Assembly (NCBI RefSeq): GCF_036199905.1
Contig: NZ_CP108109.1
Coordinates: 2,294,001-2,358,000, forward strand
Reading direction: 5' to 3'
Length of the DNA stretch: 64,000 nucleotides
Source: Streptomyces sp. NBC_00223
GTDB lineage: Bacteria; Actinomycetota; Actinomycetes; Streptomycetales; Streptomycetaceae
Under the pieces are notes generated by a model. The model did no database searches. It was not told the DNA's origin and saw nothing but the letters and a program-made list of their open reading frames with translations. This document shows, piece after piece, positions 17,793 through 27,800 of this stretch (position 1 is its first letter; every line of letters starts with the position of its first letter). A program made the position numbers and the translations under genes.

Positions 17793-18683
17793 ATGGGGTG
17801 GATCGAGACGGCGGCGGGCGGGTACGCCGTCGCGCTGGACGGCGCGAAGGTGGTGTGCCGCAATGCCGCGGGGCGCGCGCTGAAGCAGGTGCCGGGCAAG
17901 CTGCGGGACGACCCCGAGGTCGTACGGCTGCGGCAGCTCGCGGAGTGGCTGGAGCGGCACGAGCGGGAGTGCCTGGCGCAGGCGGACACCTGGCTGGTGC
18001 GGTCGCTGCCGGTGCCCGCCGCGCTGCTGGCCCGGGTGTGGCCCGACGCGGCCTGGCGCAAGGCGCTGCGCGATCTGGTGGTGGCCCCGGCCGCCCCCGA
18101 CGGCGGCCCCGATCTGACCCGCGCGGGCTTTCTGCGGGACGCCGATCCGGAGCGCGGCCTCGGCGTCGTGGACCTGGCGGGGGATTCGGTGCGGCTGACC
18201 GCGCGGTCCGTGCTGATACCGCACCCGGTGCTGCTGGTGGAGCCCGCCGACCTGGGCGAGCTGCGGGAGTTCGCCGCGGAGCTGGACGTGGCCCAGAGCA
18301 TCGGCCAGCTCTTCCGCGAGGTGTGGCGGCGGGAGCCGGGCGTGGACGCGGGGGCGTACGCGCTGGACACGTACGCGGGCGGCAGGTTCAAGGAGTTGCG
18401 GCACGCCACGGCCCGCGCGGCGCAGCACGGCTACCGGGTGCGCGGCGGCCACGCGGTCTGCCAGGTCGTGGAGGACGGCCGGACGGTGGAGGCGGCGCTG
18501 TGGCTCGGTGACGACTACCCGGAGGCGGAGTCCGTCACCGGGGGCCTGGAGTGGCACGGGGAGCGGGGCGCCCGGCTGCGGCTGGGCGAGGTCGGGCCGG
18601 TGGCCTGGTCGGAGGGCGAGCGGATGGCCTCGCTGCTGTACGCGGGACGGGTTGTGGACGAGGAAGAGGAGGGGGACCGGTGA
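17793..18683 (+). CDS. DUF4132-domain protein, first gene of the MoxR/VWA cluster
   Basis: 296 residues with no signal peptide or membrane segment. The C-terminal half matches the DUF4132 pattern (GGRFKELRHATARAAQHGYR, then GPVAWSEGERMASLLYAGR near the end). The N-terminal half has repeated short helices and the segment VRSLPVPAALLARVWPDAAW. DUF4132 proteins (E. coli MolR/YehI relatives) recur beside MoxR ATPases and VWA proteins; the biochemical role is unknown. The ATG has GGGGAGG seven bases upstream. Its stop overlaps the GTG of the next gene in a GTGA junction, so the two are coupled. This is the likely first gene of the transcript running to 28372. Confidence 0.72.
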   Translation: MGWIETAAGGYAVALDGAKVVCRNAAGRALKQVPGKLRDDPEVVRLRQLAEWLERHERECLAQADTWLVRSLPVPAALLARVWPDAAWRKALRDLVVAPAAPDGGPDLTRAGFLRDADPERGLGVVDLAGDSVRLTARSVLIPHPVLLVEPADLGELREFAAELDVAQSIGQLFREVWRREPGVDAGAYALDTYAGGRFKELRHATARAAQHGYRVRGGHAVCQVVEDGRTVEAALWLGDDYPEAESVTGGLEWHGERGARLRLGEVGPVAWSEGERMASLLYAGRVVDEEEEGDR

Positions 18684-21600
18684 ACGAGCGGGATCTGCTG
18701 GAGGCGGGAGCGGTGCTGCCGCTCGGCGCGCCGGCGCCCGGGCTCCCGGCCGAGGGCGACGTGCCGGCCGAGGGCGACGTGCTGGCCGCGCGCGGCTACC
18801 GGCACCCGGCGCTGGACGGGCGGACCGTGGTCCGTCTGGTGCCCGAGGCGCTGGGCGAGGCCGAGGACCTGGCGCTGGAGTATCTGGGGTTCGCCGCCGA
18901 GGGCGGTGAGCGGGTCGGCCGGGTGGCGCGGCAGTCGCTGGGCTTCCCCGCCTGGGCGCTGGTGCACGACCCGGCGAACGGCAGGCACGCGCTGGCCGTC
19001 GTCAAGGAGATGGAACGCCTCGCGCGGATGGCCGCGACCAAGCCGGGCCACGCCAAGGAGGGTTTCGACGAGATCGCCACGCGGCTGGACCGCTCGGTGC
19101 CGCACTTCCTGCCGACGTACTACGAGCAGGTGGCCCGGCTCTTCGTGGCCGCGGAGTCGCCGACGTACGCGTCCTCGTTCTTCGGCAAGGCGCGGGACGC
19201 CGAGCGGCGGCACGCGCTGGAGGTGGACGAGGAGCGGCTGCGGGAGGTGTTCCTCGAGTTCGCGGCGGCGGGCGCGCTGAGCGGCAAGACCCTGCGGGAG
19301 CAGGCGAAGGGCCTGGCCGAACGGCTCGATCCGGCGGCGGCGTTCGAGCAGTTCCGCGTCCTGTGCCTGGAGCGCGGCGCGGCCGGCCTCGCGCCCTACG
19401 CGGGCATGGTCGAGGATCTGCGGCGCCTGGCGAAGGCGGCGGGCCGCGATGTCTTCGCGGAGGAGGTCTCGCTCGTCACGGAGCTGCTGCCCTCCGGGAC
19501 CGTCGCACGGGCCCCGCAGTCGTTCTGGAAGACGGTCCGCCCGGCGCTGGTCGCCGCGGCCCGGCAGAGCCCGGCCGTCCGCGCCCGGCTCCTCCATGTG
19601 CTGCCGACCGCGGGCGACCGGACCCCGGCGGCGTACCTGATGTGGCTCGACACCTTGGCGGCGGCGGGCTCGTTCGCCCTGCTCACCGACCCGGCGGCGG
19701 CCTGCGAGGAGGCGCCGGGGGCCGCCGAATGGCTCGGGGCGTGGGCCTGGCACCGGCAGCGGGGGTACTGGCGGCGGGCCGGGCGGATCGCGGCGGAGCT
19801 GGACCTGGTGGAGCGGTTGGCCCCGCGGCTCGTGCGCGACGGGGAGCCGGTCCGGCTCACCACCGAGCAGGGACACCACGAGGTCGCGCTCGACCTGCTG
19901 GACGCCTGCCTGGCCGCGGGCGTGCCGGTCACCGATCCGCGCCGGGGCACCGCACTCGACCTGGCGGAGTGGCTGGACGACAAGGAGCCCGGCCGCCGCG
20001 ACCTGGCGGCGGTCGCGGCCGACCCGCGGTACGCGCCGCTGCTGCGGGCCGCCGTCGAGAAGGCGGCGGCCGGCTCGGAAGGACCCGGCCATCTGGAGCG
20101 GATCGCCGCGGACCCGGTGCTCGGGCCGGTCGCCGGGTCCTGGCTCGCCGAGCGGGCGGAGGATCTGGGCCGTCCGCTCGGACTGCCGGAGCTGGAGCGG
20201 CAGTTGAACCGGCTGTCCCGGTTCACGTCGCACGCGGCGCTGGCCACCGCGCCCGCCGCGTCCGCGCGGATCGCCGCCTTCGACGTCGCGCCCGTCCTGG
20301 CAGGCGCGCTGCGGGCCGGTGTGCTGGACGAGCTGGGCTGGTCCGCGCTGGACGAGGCCGTGAAGGTGATCCGGCCGTCCACCCCGCCGGGCACCCAGCC
20401 CGCCGACGGACCTCATCTGGACGACGCCTGGCCCGCGTTGCTGGTCGTGCAGGGCACCCGTGGGATCGCCGTGGGCCCGGACGGGGTGCTGGACGACCGT
20501 ACGCTCGCGCTGCCCGCCCCCCACACCTACGGCTGGGACCGGGCGGTGCTGCGCTGGACCGACGGACAGTGGCTGATCGCCTCAGGGCGCGGTGACGACC
20601 GCCGGGCCGCCTGGTCGGGCCGGCCCGCCGATGTCTTCCCCCCGAAGGGCACGCTGGAGACGCCGTGGCGCGGTCCGGGCACGGTGTCGCTGCCGCTGCC
20701 CGGCGGTGGCCGCTTCTTCGGCACCCGCCCGATGCTCGCGGGCGACCGGTCCTTCGGCGACCGCCGTCCGGTCGCCTCGGACGGTATCTCGTACTGGGTG
20801 CTGCACGAACAGCGCTGGTACGAGTACGACCCGGCGACCGCGACCCGGGGCCGCGCCTCGGTGCCCGGCTTCTTCGACAGCGCGCTCGGCGAGGGGGTGC
20901 CGGACGCCGCGCTGATGGAGGCGTCGTCCCGGCTGCTGCCGGTCCAGCCGGGTCTTGAGGGCTCGCCGTTCGGCAGCAAGGACGGTCTGCTCGGCTGGTG
21001 GGTGCGGTACGACCCGGCCGCCCGCACCCTGACCGCCTGTTCGGTGGACGGCACCCGCAGCCGCGCGCTGCCCTGCCCGGACGGCATGGACGGCTTCCGG
21101 TACGGGCGCGGTCCCATGCCCCTGCCGCCGCTGCGGCTGCCGGGGGGTGCGGTGCTCCACCCGGTGACGGCGGGCCACTCCTCGGAGACCGTGCGGCTGT
21201 TCGACCCCGCGGGGGTCGAACTGGCCCTGGTGGAGGGCGGCGCGCGCGGCAATCAGTACACGGGCGGCACCGAACTCGTCCCGCCGGTCTGGTACTGGCA
21301 CGCGCTGCGCCCGCGCGACGAGGCCGGGTCCGCGGTGCTGCGGGCCGTCACCGACCGGCAGGCCGCGGCCCTGCTCGCGGCGCTGCCGGACGAGAAGGCC
21401 GACGCGGTCGCCGCCGTAGGCCGGGTGCTGCCGGGCGTCACGCACCCGGCCCTGGTCAAGGGAATCGCCGCGCTCGCCGCCGAGGCCGCCCGCGCGGCCG
21501 GCCGGATCGCCGCCTTCGGCGAGCGGCTGGCGAAGGCGGACGAGCCCGCCGACGCGGGCACCGTCCCGGTCGTACACGCCCTCGACGGCCCGCTCAACGT

Positions 21601-23695
21601 CGCGTTGGCCGGGCTCCAGTCGGGCGGCAACTCCTACCGCTCGTCGGGCTCCACGCGGCACGCCCCGGCCGCCGTCGAGCAGATGCGGGCCCTGCACGGG
21701 CTGCTGGCCGGCGCCGCTCCGGGCGCGGAGCCGCCGGCGGGCGGGCCGCTGCGGCAGCTGGCGCAGTCCGTGCGCCGGGCGCTGACCGCCGCCGTCCCGC
21801 CCGGCCCGGCCACCCTGCCGCTCAACGGCTCGCTGGTCGGCTGGTCGTCACTGATCGGCCCGGGTCTGGCCGCCGCCGCTCAGCGGGCCGCCTCGCCCGG
21901 TACCCCGGACGAGGACCGGGCCGCGCTGCTGGAGTTCCTGGACGAGGCGACCGGCGGCGCGGCCCCGCTCGCCGACCCGCGCGGCCGACTGCGGGCCGTC
22001 GAGCTGAGCGGACCGGCCCCGGCGAAGGGCGAGGGCCTTGTCCGGGTGCACCGGGCGGGCGGCCGGCTGCTGCTGATCCTCGACTTCTCCTGGGTGCCCG
22101 CCAACCGGCAGCACTGGACCGGCGTGGAGTACGCGCCGGACGGGAGGTTCGGGCCCTGGGAAGGGTTCGAGCTGGTCAAGGAGACCACCTTCGGCGCCCC
22201 GGACGACCCCGAGCGCACCGCGGCGATCCGCCGGCTGGTCGCGCGGGTGCGGGAGAACGGCCCGGTGCCGTACCGTCCGGCGGCGGCCGAGCGGTTCGCT
22301 GAGCTCACCGGGGTGGACGCCTCCTCGGCCGCGCTGCTGCTGCTCGGGCTGACCGGCACCGACAGCTTCGGCTCCGAGAGCCTGCCCTCCCCCGAGGTGC
22401 TGGCGCTCGCCGGGCTGCGGCCGACCGTCGCGGCCGGCGCGCGTCAGGCGCTGCGGCCGGTGGTCACCTCCCAGCGGGTCCGGCTGCTGGCCCGGCTGGT
22501 GCCCGCCGACCCCGAGGCCGTCGACCTCCTGTGGCGCGACGGCTTCGACCCGGACGCGCTCGCCGCCGAGTGGATCGCGCTGCGCGGCAGACAACGCCCG
22601 GTCTCCATCGAGCTGTTCCAGCGCGCCGACCGGGAGGCGAACCTCGGCAACAGCGTCGTCCGCGCCCTCAACCCCGAGCTGCAACCCGAGCTGACCGGCC
22701 GCACCCGGCAGCGGCTGGTCGACGGCCTGCTCGCCCCCGAGGACCGTAACGCCCTGCTGACCGGCGGCGAGCTGAGCCACCACGTCCGCGCCCTGCGCTG
22801 GCTGGCCTACCGGCTGCCGTACGGCGACCCGCTGCGCGCGGTGCTGCCCGCCACCCTGCGGGCGCTGCGGGCCCGGCTCGCCGACGACGGACTGCTGCTG
22901 CACGCCGAGGCGGACTGGACCTCGGAGGGCAAGCCGTCCTCGGTGGCGGTCCGGGAGGCGTACGGGCTGCCGGCCACCGGTGGCGCGGACCGGGACGGAT
23001 TCGTGACGGCCGGACCCGCGATCGTGCTGCTGCCCGACCGCTACGGCCACTGCGAGAACGTATGGCTGCGGACCTCGGCCCTGCTGCCCGGCACGTCCCC
23101 CGACGGCGGCCCCGGCCACCCGGCGCTGACCCTGCTGACCGGGCTGCGGCCCGCCGCCCGCACACTGTGGGCGCTGCGGGAGGTGGTCGGCGACGGTCTG
23201 ACGGAGCTGGTGGCGGCCGACGGCCCGGCGGGCCGGCCGCACTGCCCGGCGCACAGCGCGCCCGAGCTGGTCACGGAGGCGTCCGCGCGGCTCGGGCTGT
23301 CCGAGGACGCCGCCGCGCTCTATCTGATGCTGCTGGCGCTGCCCGATCCGACCGACCGTCAGGTCACCGTGTGGACCGGGTGGAAGCCGGCCCGTATGAA
23401 GCGGACCCGCGCCGAACTGGCCGCGACCGACCTGGTGGTGGAGGCCAAGCGGGCCCGCGCGGGCCGCACCCTCTTCCTGCCCGGCGGCTGGCTCGACGCC
23501 AAGGCGCCGAGCCTGCCGATGGAGACGTGGAAGACCCCGCTGTTCCCGGCGGACGGCTACGACGGGTTCGTCGTACCCGACCGGCCGGTGCCCGAGCTGC
23601 TGCGGCAGGCGTGGCAGCGGGTGATCGCGGGCGACGCGCCCGGATTCGAGGAGTTCGCCGCGCGGCGGACCGGACGGGGAGGGGCCCGGCGATGA
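18680..23695 (+). CDS. Giant MoxR-associated protein of unknown fold, 1671 aa
   Basis: I do not recognise a named domain in this 1671-residue protein. It has no signal peptide or transmembrane helix and is mostly Ala/Leu/Arg-rich helical sequence, consistent with a long solenoid or scaffold. Segments with more specific character include EQFRVLCLERGAAGLAPYAG (about residue 220), a Gly/Pro-rich central region with several WTDGQW/WYEYD-type aromatic strands (about 620-740) that look beta-rich, and a C-terminal TVWTGWKPARMKRTRAELAA segment resembling a winged-helix start. A duplicated GDVPAEGDVLAA occurs near the N-terminus. The GTG start overlaps the DUF4132 stop and has AGGAGG upstream. Its stop overlaps the MoxR ATG. 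Position and coupling suggest it is a substrate, scaffold or effector of the MoxR ATPase. Confidence 0.8.
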   Translation: MNERDLLEAGAVLPLGAPAPGLPAEGDVPAEGDVLAARGYRHPALDGRTVVRLVPEALGEAEDLALEYLGFAAEGGERVGRVARQSLGFPAWALVHDPANGRHALAVVKEMERLARMAATKPGHAKEGFDEIATRLDRSVPHFLPTYYEQVARLFVAAESPTYASSFFGKARDAERRHALEVDEERLREVFLEFAAAGALSGKTLREQAKGLAERLDPAAAFEQFRVLCLERGAAGLAPYAGMVEDLRRLAKAAGRDVFAEEVSLVTELLPSGTVARAPQSFWKTVRPALVAAARQSPAVRARLLHVLPTAGDRTPAAYLMWLDTLAAAGSFALLTDPAAACEEAPGAAEWLGAWAWHRQRGYWRRAGRIAAELDLVERLAPRLVRDGEPVRLTTEQGHHEVALDLLDACLAAGVPVTDPRRGTALDLAEWLDDKEPGRRDLAAVAADPRYAPLLRAAVEKAAAGSEGPGHLERIAADPVLGPVAGSWLAERAEDLGRPLGLPELERQLNRLSRFTSHAALATAPAASARIAAFDVAPVLAGALRAGVLDELGWSALDEAVKVIRPSTPPGTQPADGPHLDDAWPALLVVQGTRGIAVGPDGVLDDRTLALPAPHTYGWDRAVLRWTDGQWLIASGRGDDRRAAWSGRPADVFPPKGTLETPWRGPGTVSLPLPGGGRFFGTRPMLAGDRSFGDRRPVASDGISYWVLHEQRWYEYDPATATRGRASVPGFFDSALGEGVPDAALMEASSRLLPVQPGLEGSPFGSKDGLLGWWVRYDPAARTLTACSVDGTRSRALPCPDGMDGFRYGRGPMPLPPLRLPGGAVLHPVTAGHSSETVRLFDPAGVELALVEGGARGNQYTGGTELVPPVWYWHALRPRDEAGSAVLRAVTDRQAAALLAALPDEKADAVAAVGRVLPGVTHPALVKGIAALAAEAARAAGRIAAFGERLAKADEPADAGTVPVVHALDGPLNVALAGLQSGGNSYRSSGSTRHAPAAVEQMRALHGLLAGAAPGAEPPAGGPLRQLAQSVRRALTAAVPPGPATLPLNGSLVGWSSLIGPGLAAAAQRAASPGTPDEDRAALLEFLDEATGGAAPLADPRGRLRAVELSGPAPAKGEGLVRVHRAGGRLLLILDFSWVPANRQHWTGVEYAPDGRFGPWEGFELVKETTFGAPDDPERTAAIRRLVARVRENGPVPYRPAAAERFAELTGVDASSAALLLLGLTGTDSFGSESLPSPEVLALAGLRPTVAAGARQALRPVVTSQRVRLLARLVPADPEAVDLLWRDGFDPDALAAEWIALRGRQRPVSIELFQRADREANLGNSVVRALNPELQPELTGRTRQRLVDGLLAPEDRNALLTGGELSHHVRALRWLAYRLPYGDPLRAVLPATLRALRARLADDGLLLHAEADWTSEGKPSSVAVREAYGLPATGGADRDGFVTAGPAIVLLPDRYGHCENVWLRTSALLPGTSPDGGPGHPALTLLTGLRPAARTLWALREVVGDGLTELVAADGPAGRPHCPAHSAPELVTEASARLGLSEDAAALYLMLLALPDPTDRQVTVWTGWKPARMKRTRAELAATDLVVEAKRARAGRTLFLPGGWLDAKAPSLPMETWKTPLFPADGYDGFVVPDRPVPELLRQAWQRVIAGDAPGFEEFAARRTGRGGARR

Positions 23696-24834
23696 GCACC
23701 GAGACACGGCCGGCGGCCCGGCAGATCGAGCTGCCGGAGGACCGCCACGCGGCCGAGCTGGCCTTTCTGGCCGGTTACGACGACGGGCCGCGGCCCCCTG
23801 GCTGGCGGCTGACCCCGCGCGCGGTGGTGACCTTCGTCTGCGGCTCCGGCGGCGAGCCGCTGCACCGGGCCTCGGACGGCGAACGGCTCACGGTCACCCG
23901 GAAGTTCGTCGGCGACCGGGCGCTGGTCGAGCGCTGTGTGGTGACCCTCGCCGGGGAGCGCGGGCTGCTGCTGGTCGGCGAGCCGGGCACCGCCAAGTCG
24001 ATGCTGTCCGAGCTGCTGGCGGCCGCCGTGTGCGGCAGCAGCGCGCTGACCGTGCAGGGCACCGCGGGCACCACGGAGGACCAGCTGCGTTACGGCTGGA
24101 ACTACGCGATGCTGCTCGCCCAGGGCCCCGGCCCCGACGCCCTCGTACCCTCCCCGGTGCTCACCGCCATGACCCGCGGCGCGGTGGCCAGGATCGAGGA
24201 GGTCACCCGCTGTCTGCCCGAGGTGCAGGACGCCCTGGTGTCGATCCTGTCCGAGCGGCGGATGGCGGTGCCCGAGCTGGCCGAGGGCGACGGCGGCACG
24301 GTCCACGCGGCGCCCGGCTTCACCGTCATCGCCACGGCCAACCTCCGGGACCGCGGGGTCTCCGAGATGTCCGCGGCGCTCAAGCGGCGCTTCAACTTCG
24401 AGACGGTCGGCCCGATCACCGACCTGGACGCGGAGACCGAGTTGGTGCGTTCCCAGGCGACGGCGGCGCTGGCCCGCTCCGGGGCGAGGTTCACGGTCGA
24501 CCAGGCCGTGCTGGAGGCGCTGGTCACCGCCTTCCGCGATCTGCGGACCGGGCAGAGCGCGGAGGGCTGGGAGATCGAGCGGCCCTCCACGGTGATGAGC
24601 ACCGCCGAGGCGGTCCACGTGGCCACGTCCATGGGCCTGGGGGCGGCGTATCTCCCGGACGGCCGGGACCCGTTGCGCACGCTGCCCGGCCACTTGCTCG
24701 GCACCGTGCGCAAGGACGACCCGGCCGACCACGCCCGGCTGCTCGGTTACTGGGACGGCCCGGTCCGCCGCCGGGCCGAGCAGGGCGCGCCGCTGTGGCG
24801 CACGTTGTGGGAGCTGCGCGATGCGCTCGGCTGA
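23692..24834 (+). CDS. MoxR-family AAA+ ATPase
   Basis: A 380-residue AAA+ protein of the MoxR class. Walker A is GEPGTAKSML near residue 95-104. Walker B is the AVARIEEV strand near 163, with the following PEVQDALVSILSERRM matching the MoxR pre-sensor region. Sensor 1 is FTVIATANLRDRG, and the arginine finger lies in SAALKRRFNFE. MoxR ATPases act as chaperones that activate or remodel partner complexes, typically together with VWA proteins, which here is the next gene. An N-terminal extension of about 70 residues with a His/Glu-rich LPEDRHAAELAF segment is unusual for the class. The start overlaps the preceding stop (ATGA). Confidence 0.9.
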   Translation: MSTETRPAARQIELPEDRHAAELAFLAGYDDGPRPPGWRLTPRAVVTFVCGSGGEPLHRASDGERLTVTRKFVGDRALVERCVVTLAGERGLLLVGEPGTAKSMLSELLAAAVCGSSALTVQGTAGTTEDQLRYGWNYAMLLAQGPGPDALVPSPVLTAMTRGAVARIEEVTRCLPEVQDALVSILSERRMAVPELAEGDGGTVHAAPGFTVIATANLRDRGVSEMSAALKRRFNFETVGPITDLDAETELVRSQATAALARSGARFTVDQAVLEALVTAFRDLRTGQSAEGWEIERPSTVMSTAEAVHVATSMGLGAAYLPDGRDPLRTLPGHLLGTVRKDDPADHARLLGYWDGPVRRRAEQGAPLWRTLWELRDALG

Positions 24835-24886
24835 GAAGAAGGCGCCGAGGGGCGCGAAGGACGGGAGCGACCGACCGGAGGCAGTG

Positions 24887-27800
24887 ATGGGACACCTGAC
24901 ACCCGAGGACGCGATGGAAGAGCTGACGGAGAACCGGACGCCGTATCTGATCGGGGTACGGCACCACTCGCCCGCGCTGGCAGCCGCCATGCCCGAGCTG
25001 CTGGAAGACGCGGCGCCCGAGGTGCTCTTCGTGGAGCTGCCCTCGGACTTCACCAACTGGATTCCGTTCCTGGCCGACCCGGAGACCCGGCCGCCGGTCG
25101 CCCTGGCGGGCCACGGCCCGGGCGGGCTGGTCTTCCTGCCGTTCGCCGACTTCTCGCCCGAACTGGCCGCCCTGCGCTGGGCCCGGGAGGCGGGCGTGCC
25201 GGTCGTCCCTTTCGATCTGCCGGTCGGGGCGGGACCGGGCCGGGACGCGGCGGACGGCCCGCCGGCCGGGGGTGCGCGCCGCGGAGGGGGCGGCGCGCAC
25301 CCCGGCTCCCCGGACCCGTCCGGGACCGGGGGCCGGCCGCTGGAGCGGGCGCTGCGGGCCCGGGCCGGGGGCGGCGAGGACCTGTGGGACCGGCTGGTGG
25401 AGGCCGCCGCGCCCGGCGGAAGCCCGCAGGAGCTGCGGCGGGCGGCGCTGCTGGTCGGGTGGGCGCTGCGCCGGGACACGGCGGAGTCCGGCCGGCTGGA
25501 CCCGCGTGACCTGCGGCGCGAGGCGCACATGCGGCGGCGGCTGGCCGAACACCCCGGCAAGCGGACCGCCGCGCTCGTGGGCGCCTTCCACGGCCCGGCG
25601 CTGCTCCCGGGCGCCGCGTCCGAGGAACCGGTGGAGACGGAGCCGGTGGCGGTGACGACCTCCCTGGTGCCGTACGCGTATCCGCTGCTGGACGAGCGTT
25701 CGGGCTACCCGGCGGGCATCCGCGACCCCGAGTGGCAGCAGGGCGTGCTGCTCGCGGCGGGCGACCCGGCGCGGCTGGACGACCTGCTGGTCACCACGGC
25801 GGTACGGATCTGCGCGGCCGTACGGGCGGCCGGTCATCCGTGCGGGCCGCCGGACGCCCGTGAGGTTGTCCGGCACGCCCGCGACCTCGCCACACTGCGC
25901 GGCCTGCCCGCGGCCGGGCGGGGCGAACTCCTGGAAGCCGTGGAGACGGTGCTCACCCAGGGCCAACTGCTCGGCCGGGGGCGGGTGGTGGCCCGGGCCC
26001 TGGAGACCGTACTGGTCGGCACCCGGCACGGGCGGCTCGCCCCCGGCACCCCGCGCTCCGGCCTCGGCCCGGCGGTGGAGGGGCTGCTCGCCGACCTCGG
26101 GCTGCCGGGGCCGGCCGCGCCGGAGCGGCGCGAACTGCGGCTGGACCCGTACCGTTCGCCGCTGGACCGGCGGCGGGAGATCGCGCTGCGGCAACTGGCG
26201 GTCTGCCGGGTGCCGTACGGGGAGCCGGCGGACGTGGCGGGCACCGGCGGCGCGGCGGGGGTCGGCACCCGGTGGACGGTCGGGTGGACGCCCGCGACCG
26301 CCGCGATGATCGACGCCGTGGCGGCGCACGGCAGCGAACTGCCGCAGGCCGCCGAGGGGTTGCTGCGGCAGCGGGCGCTGAGCGAGCGGCGGCAGGGCGG
26401 GCCGACGGCGGCCGAGGTGCTGGCCGGTCTCGCCGACGCGGCGCACTGCGGGCTGACCGGCCCGGCCGCCGACCGGCTCGACGAGAGCGCCCAGCTGCTG
26501 CCCGCCACCGGCACGCTGCCCGAACTGCTCGCCGCGATGGCGCTGCTGGACCGGATCGCGGCCGGGCTCGTACCCGGGCTGCCCGCGGAGTGGGAGACGG
26601 CGGCCGTGTCCGCCGCGCTCGCCGAGCTGGCGGCGGCCGGGGTGCGCGCCCTGGACGGGCTGGCCGGTTCCGAGGACCCGGCGGACGCCCTGGCGCTGGC
26701 CGAACTCGCCTCCCGGGCCACGCCGGGCCTGCGGATGACCGACGCGCTCGACCGGCTCGCGGCCGAGGGCACCGCGCTGATCCGGGGCGCCGCGGCGGCC
26801 GCCCGGGTGCTGCTCGGCGAGAGCGGGGCCGCCGCGTTCGGCACGCTGCTGGCCTCGCGCACGGACAGCGCGACCACACCCGAACTCCGCACGGATCTGG
26901 CCGCGTATCTGACCGGCGCGCTCACCGCGGCCGGGCCGCTCCTCGAAGCGGGCCCGCTGCTCGAACCCTTCACCGCGCGGATCGAGTCGCTGCCCGACCG
27001 GCCGTTCCTCACCCGACTGCCCGCGCTGCGCCAAGGCTTCCAGGCCCTGTCCCCCGCGGCCCGCGACCGCCTTCTCACGACCGTCCGCACGACGGGACTG
27101 CCCGCCCGGACCCCGGACCCGGCCACGCTCGCCCGGCACGCGGCGGCGGACCTGGCGGCCCGCGAAGTGCTGGCCGGACTGGGCCTGTTGCCCCCGCCGC
27201 CGGTCGTGGCCGAGCCGGCCCCGCAGGACACGGCCGCGGACCCCGCGCCGCAGGCCGGTTCCCTCACCCCGGACCTGCGCTGGCAGTTGCTGCTCGGCCG
27301 GCTCGACGAGCGGGCGTCCGGGACCGGTCGGGCGGGGCGGATCGCCACGGCGCTGGACGAGCTGTACGGGACCGGCCGCGGCGAAGGGGCGGGGGCCGGT
27401 GGCGGCGGGGGCGCCGGGAGCGAGCCGCCGTACCCCGATGTCCGCGGCTGGTCGGAGGAGTTGGCGGCGCTCTTCGGCGAGGGCGTACGCGAAGAGGTGC
27501 TGGCGGCGGCCGCGGCGACGGGCCGGATGGACGCGGCCCTTGAGCTGGACCCGGCGGCGGCCCGGCCCTCGGTGGAGCTGCTGCGTACGGTGCTGTCGTA
27601 CGCGGGCGGCCTGCCGGAGGGCCAGTTGGCGCGACTGCGGCCATTGGTGGCCAGGCTGGTACGGGAGTTGACGGACGCGCTGGCCACCCGGCTGCGTCCG
27701 GCGCTCGCGGGCCTGACCCACCCGCGCCCGACCCGCCGCCCGGGCGGACCGCTGGACCTGGCGCGTACCGTACGGGCCAATCTCGCGACCGCGCGCCGCG

